This document shows positions 34,099 to 46,941 of a stretch of DNA of 64,000 nucleotides, piece after piece. Below the pieces are notes generated by a model. It saw nothing but the letters and a program-made list of their open reading frames with translations. It was not told where the DNA came from and searched no databases. This stretch comes from Magicicada septendecula (taxonomy: Eukaryota; Arthropoda; Insecta; Hemiptera; Cicadidae), in contig CM068373.1 of NCBI GenBank assembly GCA_034769895.1, positions 435,717,080 through 435,781,079 of the forward strand. The letters run 5' to 3'. The translations under genes were made by a program, and so were the position numbers. Each line of letters opens with the position of its first letter. The stretch's first letter is position 1.

Positions 34099-35382
34099 TG
34101 TTGAGAAACAAACTTAATCGAAATAAATAAATAGAAATACTGCCAGAAACTTACCTGCGATCTTTCTTCGCTTACTTACCTTTCATAAATTTTCATCAGA
34201 AACCCAGTCGCCACGATATTTTTGGTTATATATTGAAACCTTAACACTCTACCTTAATAAAATTGGGACAATTTTGCAATCTGATTACCTCCCCATAATA
34301 ATTCAGAAGAAATCCGGGAACGTTAGACGAATCTGCCAGCACAGAATATTAGGAAGTGGTACTGACGAAATAACTACACTAACACATATTATATTACGAA
34401 AACAAATAGGTTTACTTTTATCTTACTTTTCTTAGAGAAATACACAAAATAGAAAAATTACAAACAATTATTTCGGTGAAGTGATATAGTCGATAATCTT
34501 TTACATTAACTTTAAGTTTACTTGTATTATATAGATATATTTTTTGGTTTTAAATGCAGCCCAGTATTTGTGTACTCACACATTCATTCATTCAATATTT
34601 AAATTATTCACTTTATATGACATTTAGAGCTCTGTACATTAAATTGGTTAATAATTGTCTGGTGGTCTATTTACTCATGGCGTCTCCCCGGCTACGTCGC
34701 ACTGTGCACATGTTTGAATATATTTACACGGTTAATAAATTTTCGGCCCGCAGCCGGTTATGTTCAAACGGCCACCGCCGCCTCGCAACAACACCACTGC
34801 TGCTTCACATTTTGTTATATATTTGAGATGAAAATTGTGTCCAGTCGGCGGACGCACTACGGTTCGTGTCCGGCGGGTTAAGATGTTATTTTCCGACTGC
34901 TGTTACATGCGGGCGGACATCACTGCCTTGCCTGCGAACCAATTTCGTTGCTGTTCACAGCCTTCATTCTCAAAGTCTTAGTAGCTGCACACATGACACA
35001 TGGGATTTTCGTGTGTTGTACATCGACGAAATTTCACTGCCTGTACTTTCGTCATATAAACGGGTGTGGCTTACAATTGTTTCCGGCCGATTATGAGCAC
35101 ATGTTGGAAAAATTCATCTTCAAGCCATCTTGTTTTAAACAACTTGGCGTTGGTTGCACACCTGCTGGTGTTTGCGCGCTTGTGGGTGTGTGTCACACAG
35201 TCTCAAAATTCTAAGAATGGTATTGCGTGATTGCACTTTGACGCATTCCATTGTATTGACTTCGCCTTACCGTTCTTTGTTTGAGTAAAGTTTTTATTCA
35301 ACACATGGCTGGACACACCGATGAAAACAATTTACAATATTTTAATAAAATAAAAAACCCCTCCCTTTTAAGTCCCGTTACA
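34099..35382 (-). repeat. 3' LTR of element B
   Basis: 1284 bp, starting TGTAACGGGACTT and ending GTTTCTCAACA on the minus strand. 63041-64000 repeats the 34099-side ~960 bp (the LTR's 3' part) with about 1-2% differences. The purine tract (GGGGGGGTAT on the minus strand) adjoins at 35383-35392. Confidence 0.92.
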
Positions 35383-35391
35383 ATACCCCCC

Positions 35392-35431
35392 CAATGAGCG
35401 ATCTTCTGCCGAAACAGAAGAAATCTCATTG
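35392..35431 (-). promoter_or_regulatory. UUCG-loop hairpin beside the polypurine tract of element B
   Basis: On the minus strand CAATGAGATTTCTTCTG pairs with CAGAAGATCGCTCATTG at 14 of 17 positions around the loop TTTCGG. The position, lower stem and UUCGG loop match the hairpin of element A at 10835-10874, while the upper stem differs by paired changes (TTTATG/CATAAA in A, CTTCTG/CAGAAG in B). Confidence 0.75.
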
Positions 35432-37942
35432 CTAAACCCCTAAGAGGACCGGTGAGGATATGGTGCCAACAACCCCCCATTTGTCCTTATACATCATGGG
35501 TAAACTACCCCCTGGCTCGGCGACTATGGCCGCATCTGAATGAGATTACTGGACTTCTCTATTCGAGATCCCAACACCATAACATCGAACAGACACGCAC
35601 CACAGCGCACCTAACCTTCTAACATGCTATCCCCCAAACTCCAAATCCCTGGCATTATTCCATGCCAGATCCTCAGCCGATATGTTCCCCCTTGTCATGC
35701 ATACTGGGTCGCCTTCAGCAATACTGGGCGCATACATATACTTATTAATACATACCAACAAAATTTATTTTCAAATTTAAAAGTTTCCTTTAAATTAAAA
35801 CCAAATTTTTATATTACCATTAATCTCAAAAATCAAAAAAATCAAAATCTTTTATCTGAATCTATGAGTTTTCTTCATTACTCTTAATAATCAGAAAACA
35901 AATAAATTGAACATCTAATTAAAACATGATCTCACTTATCCTAACCTTTGATTATACATACATACTAAACAACACAATTCAATAAAAAACACTAGTAATA
36001 CACATAAACAATAATACACTTGAAATTCAAACATCACCTATATGGCAGGCAGAAAATCAAACTTTTTTTTTCACAAATTTAAATTTATCAAAATATTAAT
36101 TTTATCAATTTTGGAAAATTTCAAATTATTTCAATCACTTAAACGACAAAATTTGCATCAATTAATTGCCAGAAACTGGTCTAGTTTGTAACGTCAACCA
36201 TCAGCTGATCAAACTGGGTCAAGTCAACAACCTTGACCTACATAGGTTGTACATAGGCTACATTATAAAATACATTAAACATCCTTAAAAATTTTTATCT
36301 TCAAACATAATATAATAAGACATTCAAAATTAACATGGTTATTATTACAATTAACAATAAAATTGACATTTAAACTAATTAAAAATTACATATTTTATAG
36401 CTTTAATTAGTTTCAACGGCTATTAAAATCTGTCACTTGTTTCAATTAATTTTTTCATTTCCACTATGATTTACTTTCTTCAACATTCTCAATCTCCATT
36501 AGTTTGGGTGATTTAATTATTCATAATGACTTGATTTACCACTTGGTATGTATACTTTTATAATCTTCCCCCTCTGACTCTAATATCACTAACAGCTTTA
36601 ACTAACATGGCACCCATCTCTATCAAAAACATCTATCAAACATTCTCAAAACGCACTTACTACTCAACTCAATTCGCATCATTTTACCATTATATAAAAG
36701 AAATACTCTCTACCCCTTTGTACTCAGGATGTGTGTTCCCCTCCCATTTCTCATTCCCTTATCTGGTTCCTGGACTTTCCCTAGGCAACCCTTTCCGGCA
36801 CTAAACAGTCCCTTCCCGTCCCAACACCTTTCGTTGTGGACTCCTTATCACACCACCCCCCTTACAAAATTCCCATCAACTCTAATTACTCTCCCAATAC
36901 ATCACTTTCAACTACTACAAAATATCTCCACTTATTTATTAACTCACTATATCAATCAATACTCTACATATTTTCCCCATAGCTACTGTGTCACTATCAA
37001 TACTTCTCAGATTCTACATTACATTCATTCACAACAATATTATTCTCTCTAGCACCCATTTAAACTCACATGGACTGATCTACATGTCCTAAAAAAATAA
37101 TAATCACCCAAAATCTCCCATCTAATATCTTCTACAGACCTATAAAATTCTTGACTATTTCACATTATTTCCATCATTTAAATTAAATATTTTAACATCT
37201 GTAAACATTTTACTCTATAACTTGTATTATAAAATTTATACTCACAATACATCGCTCATACCCTGTCATAAGCACACAAATATAAACATCAAACACCCTG
37301 TATCTTCTGCAACATTTTAACAACAGTGTTATTCCATACTAAACAATTTAACATTTATTTATTTATTAATTATTGTCAAATTCACATCTCCTAAAATAAT
37401 TTAAATCCATTAGAAAATTCAATTATATAACATTGTAAATCAATCAAAATATTTAAACATCTCAGATTATTTTAATTAAATTAATTATGGAAAACAACAT
37501 TTTTAATTACTTTCACCAATTATAATAATTACAATTCCTTTGTTATCCTCTTCAAAATTATTTTTGTTATTTATTTAGACTGCAAAATATTATTATTATC
37601 ACAACAATTACCTACACACATTGTTTACATTATATACTTGTTACAATACACACAATCAATTTTACTAAAATTTATTTACAAACTTTTGTCATTATTATTC
37701 AATTTACCACACTTCATTGTCCAAAATCAGCAAGTCAGAACCATAAACTAAAATGTTTAGAATGTCCATTCCCTGATTTTTTAATTCAACCCCCATCATC
37801 ATGTAATAGTCGTACCTTTTTATAACATTTCTCCTCCTTATTTATACTCAATTTTTTAATCTTAATATAATAATTTTCTGATACTTCAAGTTGTTCCACT
37901 ATCATCAAATCATAAAGCCTGTCAATATAATTAGAAATCTTT
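35432..37942 (-). other. AT-rich non-coding 3' interior of element B
   Basis: This corresponds to 7452-10834 of element A, with similarity clearest in the last 200 bp before the hairpin (near 35470-35590). No gag, protease, RT or integrase is seen. Short frames on either strand are not supported. Confidence 0.55.
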
Positions 37943-39086
37943 TCACCGTCTGTATTTGTTTGTTACACCCAGGTAAATTATTTTCTCATCATATTCCTCC
38001 ACTACAAGTACACTAATTCTTCCTACAGGTACATATTTATCATCAATATAATCATTGTCTACTACTGCACAAGGTATGTCTACATTATTTATCATAATTC
38101 TCTTAATATTCATCTTCTCTATCAGCTCTCCATAACCTCTATTTATCTTGAACCACTGTAACTCTTTCTCTCTCTCATAATCATTTTCATCACAATACCT
38201 GTCACAACACCACTGACCTACTTCACTCCATGCAAAGGGCACAACAAACTTACTATACCACTTCCTGGCTTTTCCAGGTTTAAAAAAAAAATTAGGGGAC
38301 TGCTTGAAGACACCTTGTCTTCCACATAACTTCTGGAGGAAACTCTGTCCTCAAAAATCACTACTAGCGGAGTCCTTACTCCCCTTACATCACGGGGAAA
38401 ATTTGCCCTTTGCCACCCTAACCTTTCATCACACTCTCTCTCAATTTCATCAACACTCGCTAACATTTCGTTATTAAATTCTACTTCACCACAAACTTCA
38501 TCATCACTATTTTTTTTCACTATATCATTCTTAAATAGCTCGTTTTCAATTATTTTATCACTATTACTTATTAATTCATTTTTACAACTGTAACTTACCT
38601 TGTTAATTATTTCTTTGTTATTTTTGTTTATACTGCACTTACCTATATCTGCACCATTTTCTACCACCCCCACACACTCATCATTACAATTAACCCCATT
38701 ACAACCACTTACCTTATTTTATTCACCTGTGTCCTCCTTTAATTGACATCCATCTCCTCCCCACTTTTTGTCTACCTCATCCAAATGTTTCTTCATCATA
38801 TCAAAACCCTTATCCATTACTTCCTTTGTTTCATCTAATTTTGTGTGTAACTCGTCAAAACGTTTGTCCATCATTTCCGCCCTTTCATCAAATTTTTTAT
38901 CAATCATTCGCAACATATCCATTATAATTTTATAATCAGATTCACTCATCTCATTACTTACCTCATTATCTGCCACCTGATCGTCTTGCTTATTGTTAAA
39001 TTGGCCTATCTCTTCACCACTTTCTACTCCCATTATACCATCATCCTTAACCTTAGGCCTATTCACTGTCTTATTTTCTACCACTG
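37943..39086 (-). pseudogene. Element B open frame, distal part (fossil)
   Basis: Minus-strand remains of the same unknown protein as 6117-7451. They include VENKTVNRPKVKDDG near the insertion point, Asn/Ser-rich acidic runs (NNKEIINKVSYSCKNELISN) and a Cys/charged end (CCDRYCDENDYEREKE) like the C-terminus in element A. A segment encoding DERAEMMDKRFDELHTKLD, a heptad-like repeat, has no counterpart in A. The frame is broken several times. Confidence 0.6.
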
Positions 39087-42000
39087 TGTGCCGGTGACCA
39101 GCTCAGCCAATGAACCCCTGCAATACGGGTATATAAGGGACAAGAGGACATCAACCCCAGAAAATCCGCCAACTCCAGGACGATGTCCAGAAAAACCAAC
39201 AATTTGCCCTCATCTTCTCCATCCACCACAGGAAGTCTCTGGAGGATGCCGGAAATAGGGTTGGGTAGTCTTTGGTAACCTACCCCCGCCAGAATCACAC
39301 AATACACCTAACACTAGAACATACTTACAAAAACATATTCACAAGAATCAGAAAAACCCAAGTACTGTCCTTCCTTTGAGTGGACCCCCGGGTTCTCTAG
39401 CGCTGCGGAGACCTGGCCTACTTCAGAACCATCTACTCACACCACAGAAGGAGACAAGCAACAACCAACAATACTGAACACACATAACATCAAACATCAA
39501 TTCGACGGACACATCTCACCAACACATAACTCACAGAAACCCACTAGCAATCAGAATTCATAATTCGGGAACTAGTAATCAAACATGAACAGGACATAAG
39601 TCGGTGACGGTACCGACTTCCGATCGGGCCATACCGCATCCCGCTAATGTCACACGCTAAACTCCGACCCTGAATCAGCAACATTCTATCACCCAGGCCA
39701 CCCTTGAGACTCCCCGGCAGTTCAAGCTATCACATTTCCCGAACACAAATACCCGCCTCAGTGGTGCGACCAGACTCACAAGTTATATGACCTAAAACTA
39801 GCCTACACGGGCATATACCTAAGAAAAACAATGTCATAACAATAGCCTTAATATTTCCAAGTTTGCAAGCCCCGTCACACCCAAGGACCCAGGGGTTCAA
39901 CCCTAGAATGAACCACGCTCTCTGCTACCAGCTGTAACCCCTCTTTCCTTTTTATGCTGTATAGAAAATTTTTTTTTTTGTATTTTATTTTCTTTTTTGT
40001 ATTTATATATATATTTTTTTAAAGAGAAGCCACAAGTTATTTAAAACTAGGCAGGAGCCTAGAGAAGCCAAAATGTGCTGGGTCCAGTATGACGGGACTT
40101 GCAATGAAACTCGGCTGTAATATAACAATAACAGCTTTTATTGTACCCCATAATCCGTTACATGTAAATGAAAAATTATCACATAAGTTTGTCACCTAAT
40201 ATCAGGAGTAACGCACAAAATACATAATAAATAAATAAGCCCCATATTCTTAATAGTGTCAAAAGACAAGGTCTGTATATCAGTAATGATTATATATGTA
40301 TATCAGATAACGTTCAGTGATTATATAATTTCCCCCCTTTTTGTGACTAGAGCTTAACATAGACAGAAACATAAAGACACGTACAGAAACATAAAGACAC
40401 ATACACTCATAATTATACACAATTATTATAAACATGAATACCCCTGGAATACACATGCTCAACAGGCAGTGTTTCTACCAAGCCCTAAAACCGGCAGGCA
40501 TAAATGTTCACCCTTAAGTCACTGTCATTCATCAATTTCCCTTAATTTGAATAAATACGAAAAACGCCTGAAAGGATGATAATCACTCGTAAACCATAAG
40601 AGAGACCGGACCGCCCATATGTATAGATAGCAACAGATAATTGCCCCATCATGAGCATATGAAATCTTTAAGTTTCTTCAACAGCATAAAATAAAAATAA
40701 AAAACTGCATCACCTGATTTTAAGCAATTGCTATGCAGTTCTAAAATGTTAATTTGTTTTACAAATTCAGCTGGATTCATGTATCAGTATATGCTTTACA
40801 GGGTAGAAAAATTAATCAGTATATGCTTTACAAGTAAAAAAATTAATTAGTATACGCCCAGAAAAATATGAAAGTTCCTTTCTGTTAAAGCCGAATGGCT
40901 GGATATAAATGAATTTATAATAAGGACTGTTGTGTCCTAGCAGATGTAGGAGCGCGCCAGCTTGTGCTTAACCTTATGTGACAGGAATCAAACCTGCCTT
41001 AAACTGTATAACATGTGCCTGGCAAAAACTATGTCCCCTTTTATTCCCCCGAAAACAGCCAAAAAAGAAAACGAAAACTCCCCAGCCCTTACATGTTAAA
41101 CCCAAAATGAAATTAATAACAACCCCATTCTGAACCAGCCGGAACAGAATCCCTAACATGTGATATAAATTTTGTAGTAAGTATGGTGATGACTATTGGC
41201 AATATGTGAAAATGTTTAAGTGTAAAAAAAATCTCTAGCACGCTCCCCCAGTGCAGCACACAATTACAAACATTGTACTTAGTGTTATGAAGTTAAATTA
41301 CTACAGTCACATAATGTTCAGAATGAATGTTCAGCTGACACACCCTACAGCAGACTGTCTGGCCACATGGGCACATGGTTTCAAAAGAAATTTACACTGT
41401 GAATCAGGAGCACGGTAGGCCCGGCCACCAAACAAAATAAAAGAGTTCATATCACCTTAATTATGCTGAGCAAGCGTTACATCTTGAGTTAGTCACCCGA
41501 CTCCTTTTCCGAACAGGTGCGTTTCTGATGGTTCATGGCTGATGAGGATGGAGTTCAATCAGCAAGGCCAGCGTCTCCGGCTTTAAGCGAGAACGTTAAT
41601 TCATAAAAATTAGAAAAGCTGTTCATAAAAAATGTACACCCAAGTTCACAGGTAAATAACCTCAGAACGGGCCTTCAACCAACTCAAGATAAATGCACAC
41701 AGTTTCGGTTATAATTTCTTTGCAAATTGCTTAAAGAGTAATAAAGTCTACCATGGAATGATTAATTCAAAAATAAAAAGATTTTATTAAAAGGCGTTGA
41801 GTAAAGTCATTGGCACGAGCTCTTAACACGCTCTGACAGAATCCCACAGGTTAGATTGCCACGTGGCGGCATCATTATTGCAATTTGCCAAAAAAAAAAT
41901 GATTAACTTCAAGGCACTCACAGTATTAATAATGTTTCAATATTAATAATGTTTCCTCTAAGGGTGTTCTCACAAGTTATTTTTACTGCAAAGTTAATTA

Positions 42001-42588
42001 AAGAGAATCACATGAGCAATCTGGTGCATGTATGTGCACAATTCAATTCCATGACGACGCACTGACTTTAGCTTAGAATTTGTATAACATTCTATAAAAT
42101 TACAATGACAATGACAATTACAGTAACTCTTACAATATTATAATAATAATAAAAGGAACATGGGCTATATACTGAACATTAAGTAATCCTTTTAATATAC
42201 AAACTGTCGGATCGCACCACATGCATTCGTCTTTCTCATACGGCTGCATACATTTCGTTAATTAAATTAAATCGCTTATTATTATTTCTGACACACACAA
42301 TAAGAGCTATGATCGCTTACCGGGAAGTCTCGTAAATTTAGCCAGCCATCAGAGTGGAAGAAAACTGCGTAGTACTATCTGTTCGGATCAGGGTAGTCGG
42401 TGCTTTCTTGCGTGCTGGGCGATGACTGAATTAAACGGCCACAATCTAACAAAGCCAAACCTCAACTACGAGGTGCGCGCGCAGCTTTAACGGAGCCGTA
42501 CAAGGGTCGCTTTAACTGACCCTTGCGTTCGCGTTATTTTACAATTAAATTTTCTAAAACTTTCGACAGCCGGGTTTACACCGGCACA
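39087..42588. mobile_element. 3.5-kb insertion with 10-bp inverted ends, probably a solo LTR
   Basis: The ends are TGTGCCGGTG and CACCGGCACA, and the 4-bp target duplication ACTG lies at 39083-39086 and 42589-42592. Both ends cut cleanly into the open frame of element B. TG...CA ends plus a 4-bp duplication fit LTR-element integration. No internal direct repeat and no coding region were found, so a very long solo LTR is the simplest reading. One end carries a TATATAAGG box about 40 bp inside (39129). A primer-site-like TGGTAGCAGAGAGCGTGG (minus strand, 39913-39930) is an alternative clue to a damaged element with internal sequence. Confidence 0.6.
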
Positions 42589-42800
42589 ACTGTTACTTCA
42601 ACTGTCTTACCTTTATTATTTGTCATCTCACTATGTTTCTTAATTTCTGCGAATATTCCCTCTTCTTGTTCTTCCATTCGTGCTAAACTATCATCCAAAT
42701 TACCCCACTCCTCGTCTGTCATTTCACCTACAACCCCTCTAAATTCGCTTTCCCCCTCATCCCACGTAAAACCAATATCATTACCTCGTACTTCGCCCAT
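42589..42800 (-). pseudogene. Element B open frame, start (fossil)
   Basis: The minus strand begins MGEVRGNDIGFTWDEGESEF and continues RGVVGEMTDEEWGNLDDSLA with MEEQEEGIFAEIKKHSE, closely matching the first repeat motif of the element A protein. It is cut off by the 3.5-kb insertion at 42588. The matching ATG supports the start chosen for element A at 6117. Confidence 0.75.
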
Positions 42801-42883
42801 ATTTATACTCGTACTTCAAAATTTATTTATGCAACACCCTTTATAAAACTACAACCCCTCTATTGCTCCATAATTATACATAT

Positions 42884-45800
42884 TGTAACATGACATTTGG
42901 AACAACATAATATCGTACCTGACTTAATAAAGACTTTGATTAAGAAGCTGACAAGGAGAACAATATCTTCCAAGATGATAGTGAAGAAGAACGACTAACA
43001 ATTTTAGACTGACTAGTAAGACAACTGACCGTACCCAAATTAATGATTTAGGCTAAGTGATGCAGATATCTTCAAACCCCAACTATGACGATGAACTTTC
43101 AGTATTGACCAAACAAAGATTTGTAAGGACAAATGGTTTATGAACCAGGACTATAAAAAAACAAATGGTTTCAGTTGATGTATCATTAAATTCAGACAAT
43201 CAAAATACAAAGTGAGGGATAATAGACCCAAACATATAATATGTAAGAAAAATATTAGTAAATAATTAAGTTAATTGATGTAACAAAAATATAAATATAC
43301 TTGGTTATAGATACAAGAACCATACAAATAATTGTCACATATAGAGTTCATAGGGTTGTCCAATAAACAACAAATTATAACATGGTCACGATAACATTTA
43401 TAACAAGAGTAAAACCCAGATAAACAGTAAATGTAACAAGATTATTAGAACTGTGTGTGAGGTAGAGAAATAGTGTTCACTTTATTGTAATTTTTGTAAG
43501 TCAAACATCAGTAAATATACGGATGTTTAAACCCATATAAATAGTAAATATGACATAGACAGTGTCAGAATAATGAGTAAATTAGCTGACAAAGGACTAA
43601 ATAATTAGTATAGGATTTGTTTTGTAAAATGTGCATGTTTTATGTTATAGCACAGTGTTTTATATAATAGTATTTGTGTTGTGTTTTTTGTATGTACCAG
43701 GGGATACAGTTAGTTTAAAGGAATGTCAATTTTATGATATTAATTCAATTTTTTTATGTTGTGTTAACAAATGTAACAATAGAGCTGATGTTAAACCATG
43801 TTAAATGAATTAACCAAGCAGAATGGACTATACAAAGATGTTTTGTTAAGTGTCAAACACTTATACAGTCTGAGTAGAAAACAATTATTTGTGCAAGGAA
43901 TTGGTATAATCATAGCCATGTGGACATGAATTTAACTATTAGAATAATATATATTTTGTGTTGTTAAAATAACGTTATATGTTAAACCATTTTTATGAAT
44001 GTTAGAAGTTAATTTAATTGTTAAAGATGTTAAAACATGATGATGAAAATAATACTATTACATAGGCCAGGTGAAACCAACTTTAGTAAATTTTGAACAA
44101 TTACATTAGAAATTTTGTAAAGCAAATGTGAAAGGGTTGATGTATTTATAGGTAATAATGTATACAAGGAATATAGAAACAAAATAACACATATTGTATA
44201 AAAACATACTTATTTATACATTTAATTCACTTCTACTTACCTTTGTTCCTAAGGGTCCCCCCAGAGTTCTCCTATAAGCGAGATCAGAAACAGTGTGAGA
44301 TTACGAAATAATTCTGAATACCCATTTTGAATGAAGAGAATTTAACTTTTCCTTTTATTTTAAAATCATTTGACAGATTTGAATTTTTTACTTTTCCTCC
44401 AAATATAGATTTTACATACTTTAAAAATATTATGATTTTACAGGTTGTGTAATCATTACGTCTTATGTACTATTCTTATTTTCTACTACTTACATACATT
44501 AAACAAGAGAGCCCAGCCTGCCATTTTCACTTAAATTAATTTTAATTTATTTGATACCCCATATCTTTATAAAACCCCAACCCTTACACTTTCAGTAGAC
44601 GAAATAACCCCCGGCCACGTGGTCTTCGCGCACATCCATTTCTTTTCTAATTTCGTGTGAAATGTCCAAAAGGTGTTTAATGTTGTTTTACATTTTTCCC
44701 GACCGCGGTCACATGAACTTTTTCAGCTATTTCACTGTTATATCAGTTTTAACAAAAATTTGTTTCTGAGCCCGGTTGTCGGGCGGCCTGCACAGGCGAG
44801 AGTCGACCAAAGACTGACTGCGTCTCTCAGTTCCCCACTCCAGGAGCATTTTTAGTCAAGACGACGGACATCAATGCCTTGTAAGTAGTCGTCACAGTTT
44901 CGACTCATGCTAGTCATGTAGTTGTTGGAATGACGATAGCAGACGATTTCAACTAGGCACTGGCTAATGTCATAAAAGTGGGTGGGACTTAAAACAGCAC
45001 TTCCGCAAAGTTTTGGAGAAGGCGATGAATATTATCCTCTCTAGCCATCTTGGTTTTTCACCATCGCTTGGGTAGGCGCTCATGCGCGAGTAGTGACGTG
45101 TGTGCACTGCCACACCAGTACAGATTTCTGCGAATTTTTAGGGTGGCGCGAATTCTCTGCCGCATTCCTCGACAACAACTGCGCCTTACTGCTTTGTTTC
45201 ACTGTTCTGTTATACTGACAAATACGTTGCACAATAATACAGTTTTACAATATTTTACACAAGCCCGCCCGAAAACGAAATAAGTAAAAATATATATATA
45301 TGCCCCAAACGGTTAAAATAAAAACACCCAAAATTTGACCCGCTACAATATCAAGTTATTTAAGAAAATTCCAAATAACAAAATTGTAACATCCATAGTT
45401 TTTAAGCAAAAATAGGCATGTTTGGTGTCTAAATATAACACATGTGAAGATCAAAATAGTGCTGATAATGGTTTTAAACTCCCATTCAGTATAGAAAAGT
45501 TACGTTAGTTTAAAGATTTTGAACAAATTTAGATTCTGAAATAATAAAAGTATATGACAATGTCTATCCGAATTGACCAACCAGGTTCCAAGTTTACCCA
45601 TAGCAACCAGAAATTTTGGATAAATAAAAAGAGACTTCTTTGACAACGATCTTAGCAGATAGACGCGTTTTTAAAATCTTCTTACATTTTGTGTTATAAA
45701 GTGTGAAAAAACTATACAACTAAATAAATACAGTTAGAGGTACACTACACGAACTCATTGCAATAACAGAAGACTACCCATTAGACGAATTAGAAGAAAT

Positions 45801-46859
45801 AACAACCAGGAAGAAAATTTGAAGTGGACGAGGGACGAGAAGAAGATCTGACGTGTACGTGGGCCCTATCTTAAACCAAGAAGAGTACAAGAAGAGTTGA
45901 TCTGACGTCTCATTATTTTGTATTTCAACACACACATTTGGATACACGAATTTTAAGTAATAATCAACTAAACTACAGACACCATATCACACAAACACTA
46001 AAAACAATCACTAATAACACCATATAAGACTAACACCTTTTTAAACACAACGAGAACTATTAATTTACACAATAACTATCAAAGCCTGATTTGAACATAA
46101 CCTTTTTTAAAACTGGTAACCACTATACAATTTCTGTGTGCACCTATCACTCTAACGTTGTAATATCCTGTAATTGTAAACTTGTATTTTGATTAATAGT
46201 GTAATATTTTGTTTAATTTATAATCCCCGAACCATATACGCCCTGAGATAATCTTTATTTTTATTTAAAAACGTTAACAAAAAGCATTGTTTTGGTCTCA
46301 AGAAATACTGAACGTTTGGCTACTACTGCTGCCAACTGGTAAAGAGAAGATTTATAATTTGTACTACAATTGCGATTATTCTGTTTTAAAAATTATTAAA
46401 ACAGTTAACCAGTGTTTTTTCCGAATAAAGGATCCCACAAGGATATATGTTTGATGATAATTGTGTGTCGTTATTATTGCTGTAACATTTAGTAAATAAA
46501 ATTCGCAGATTGCAGTGAACCCGATAGTTGGTATCGCTGAGTGACGTCACGGAAAAGAAGCAGCGTAGTGGGAGTAAGCGGCAATTTACAAAAACCACTC
46601 GCCGTTCAACATAACACATTTATAATTACACATAGACGACTCCAGTGCGAGTTTGTCGCTACATTATTTACCTATATTACAAGTTGACACTTCCAACGGG
46701 TGGTGTAATTCAAGTGCACACTATATAAATACAAGTAACCCGCCCACAATAACATTGTACGTAACGAAAAATCCGATTACCAATAGACGAACCTGAAGTG
46801 AGGCTACATACATTACGTTTCAATAGAAGTAACTTTAAATTCTCTATTTTATCGTTACA
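42884..46859 (+). repeat. First LTR of element C
   Basis: 3976 bp, TGTAACATGACA...ATCGTTACA. It contains no supported gene. A GC-richer segment at about 44590-45290 with CCACGTGG and ACCGCGGTC boxes may hold the promoter. The short frames at 44673-44855 and 45050-45283 recur in the second LTR only because the LTRs are nearly identical. Confidence 0.93.
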
Positions 46860-46862
46860 AAT

Positions 46863-46880
46863 TGGCGCACCAACGTGTGA
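46863..46880 (+). promoter_or_regulatory. Primer binding site of element C
   Basis: TGGCGCACCAACGTGTGA lies three bases after the LTR. It resembles the TGGCGCCCAACGTGGGG site that many insect Gypsy elements use to pair with tRNA-Lys. A second copy follows the second LTR at about 57396. Confidence 0.7.
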
Positions 46881-46941
46881 GGCGTGTAATTTAATATAAA
46901 TTAAATTATTATTAATAGACAAATAAACCAAAATAAACAAG

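Noticed and set aside
39087-42588. Calling the 3.5-kb insertion a DNA transposon from its inverted ends
   Set aside because: The inverted ends are only 10 bp, start TG and end CA, with a 4-bp duplication, and there is no transposase. LTR integration fits better.
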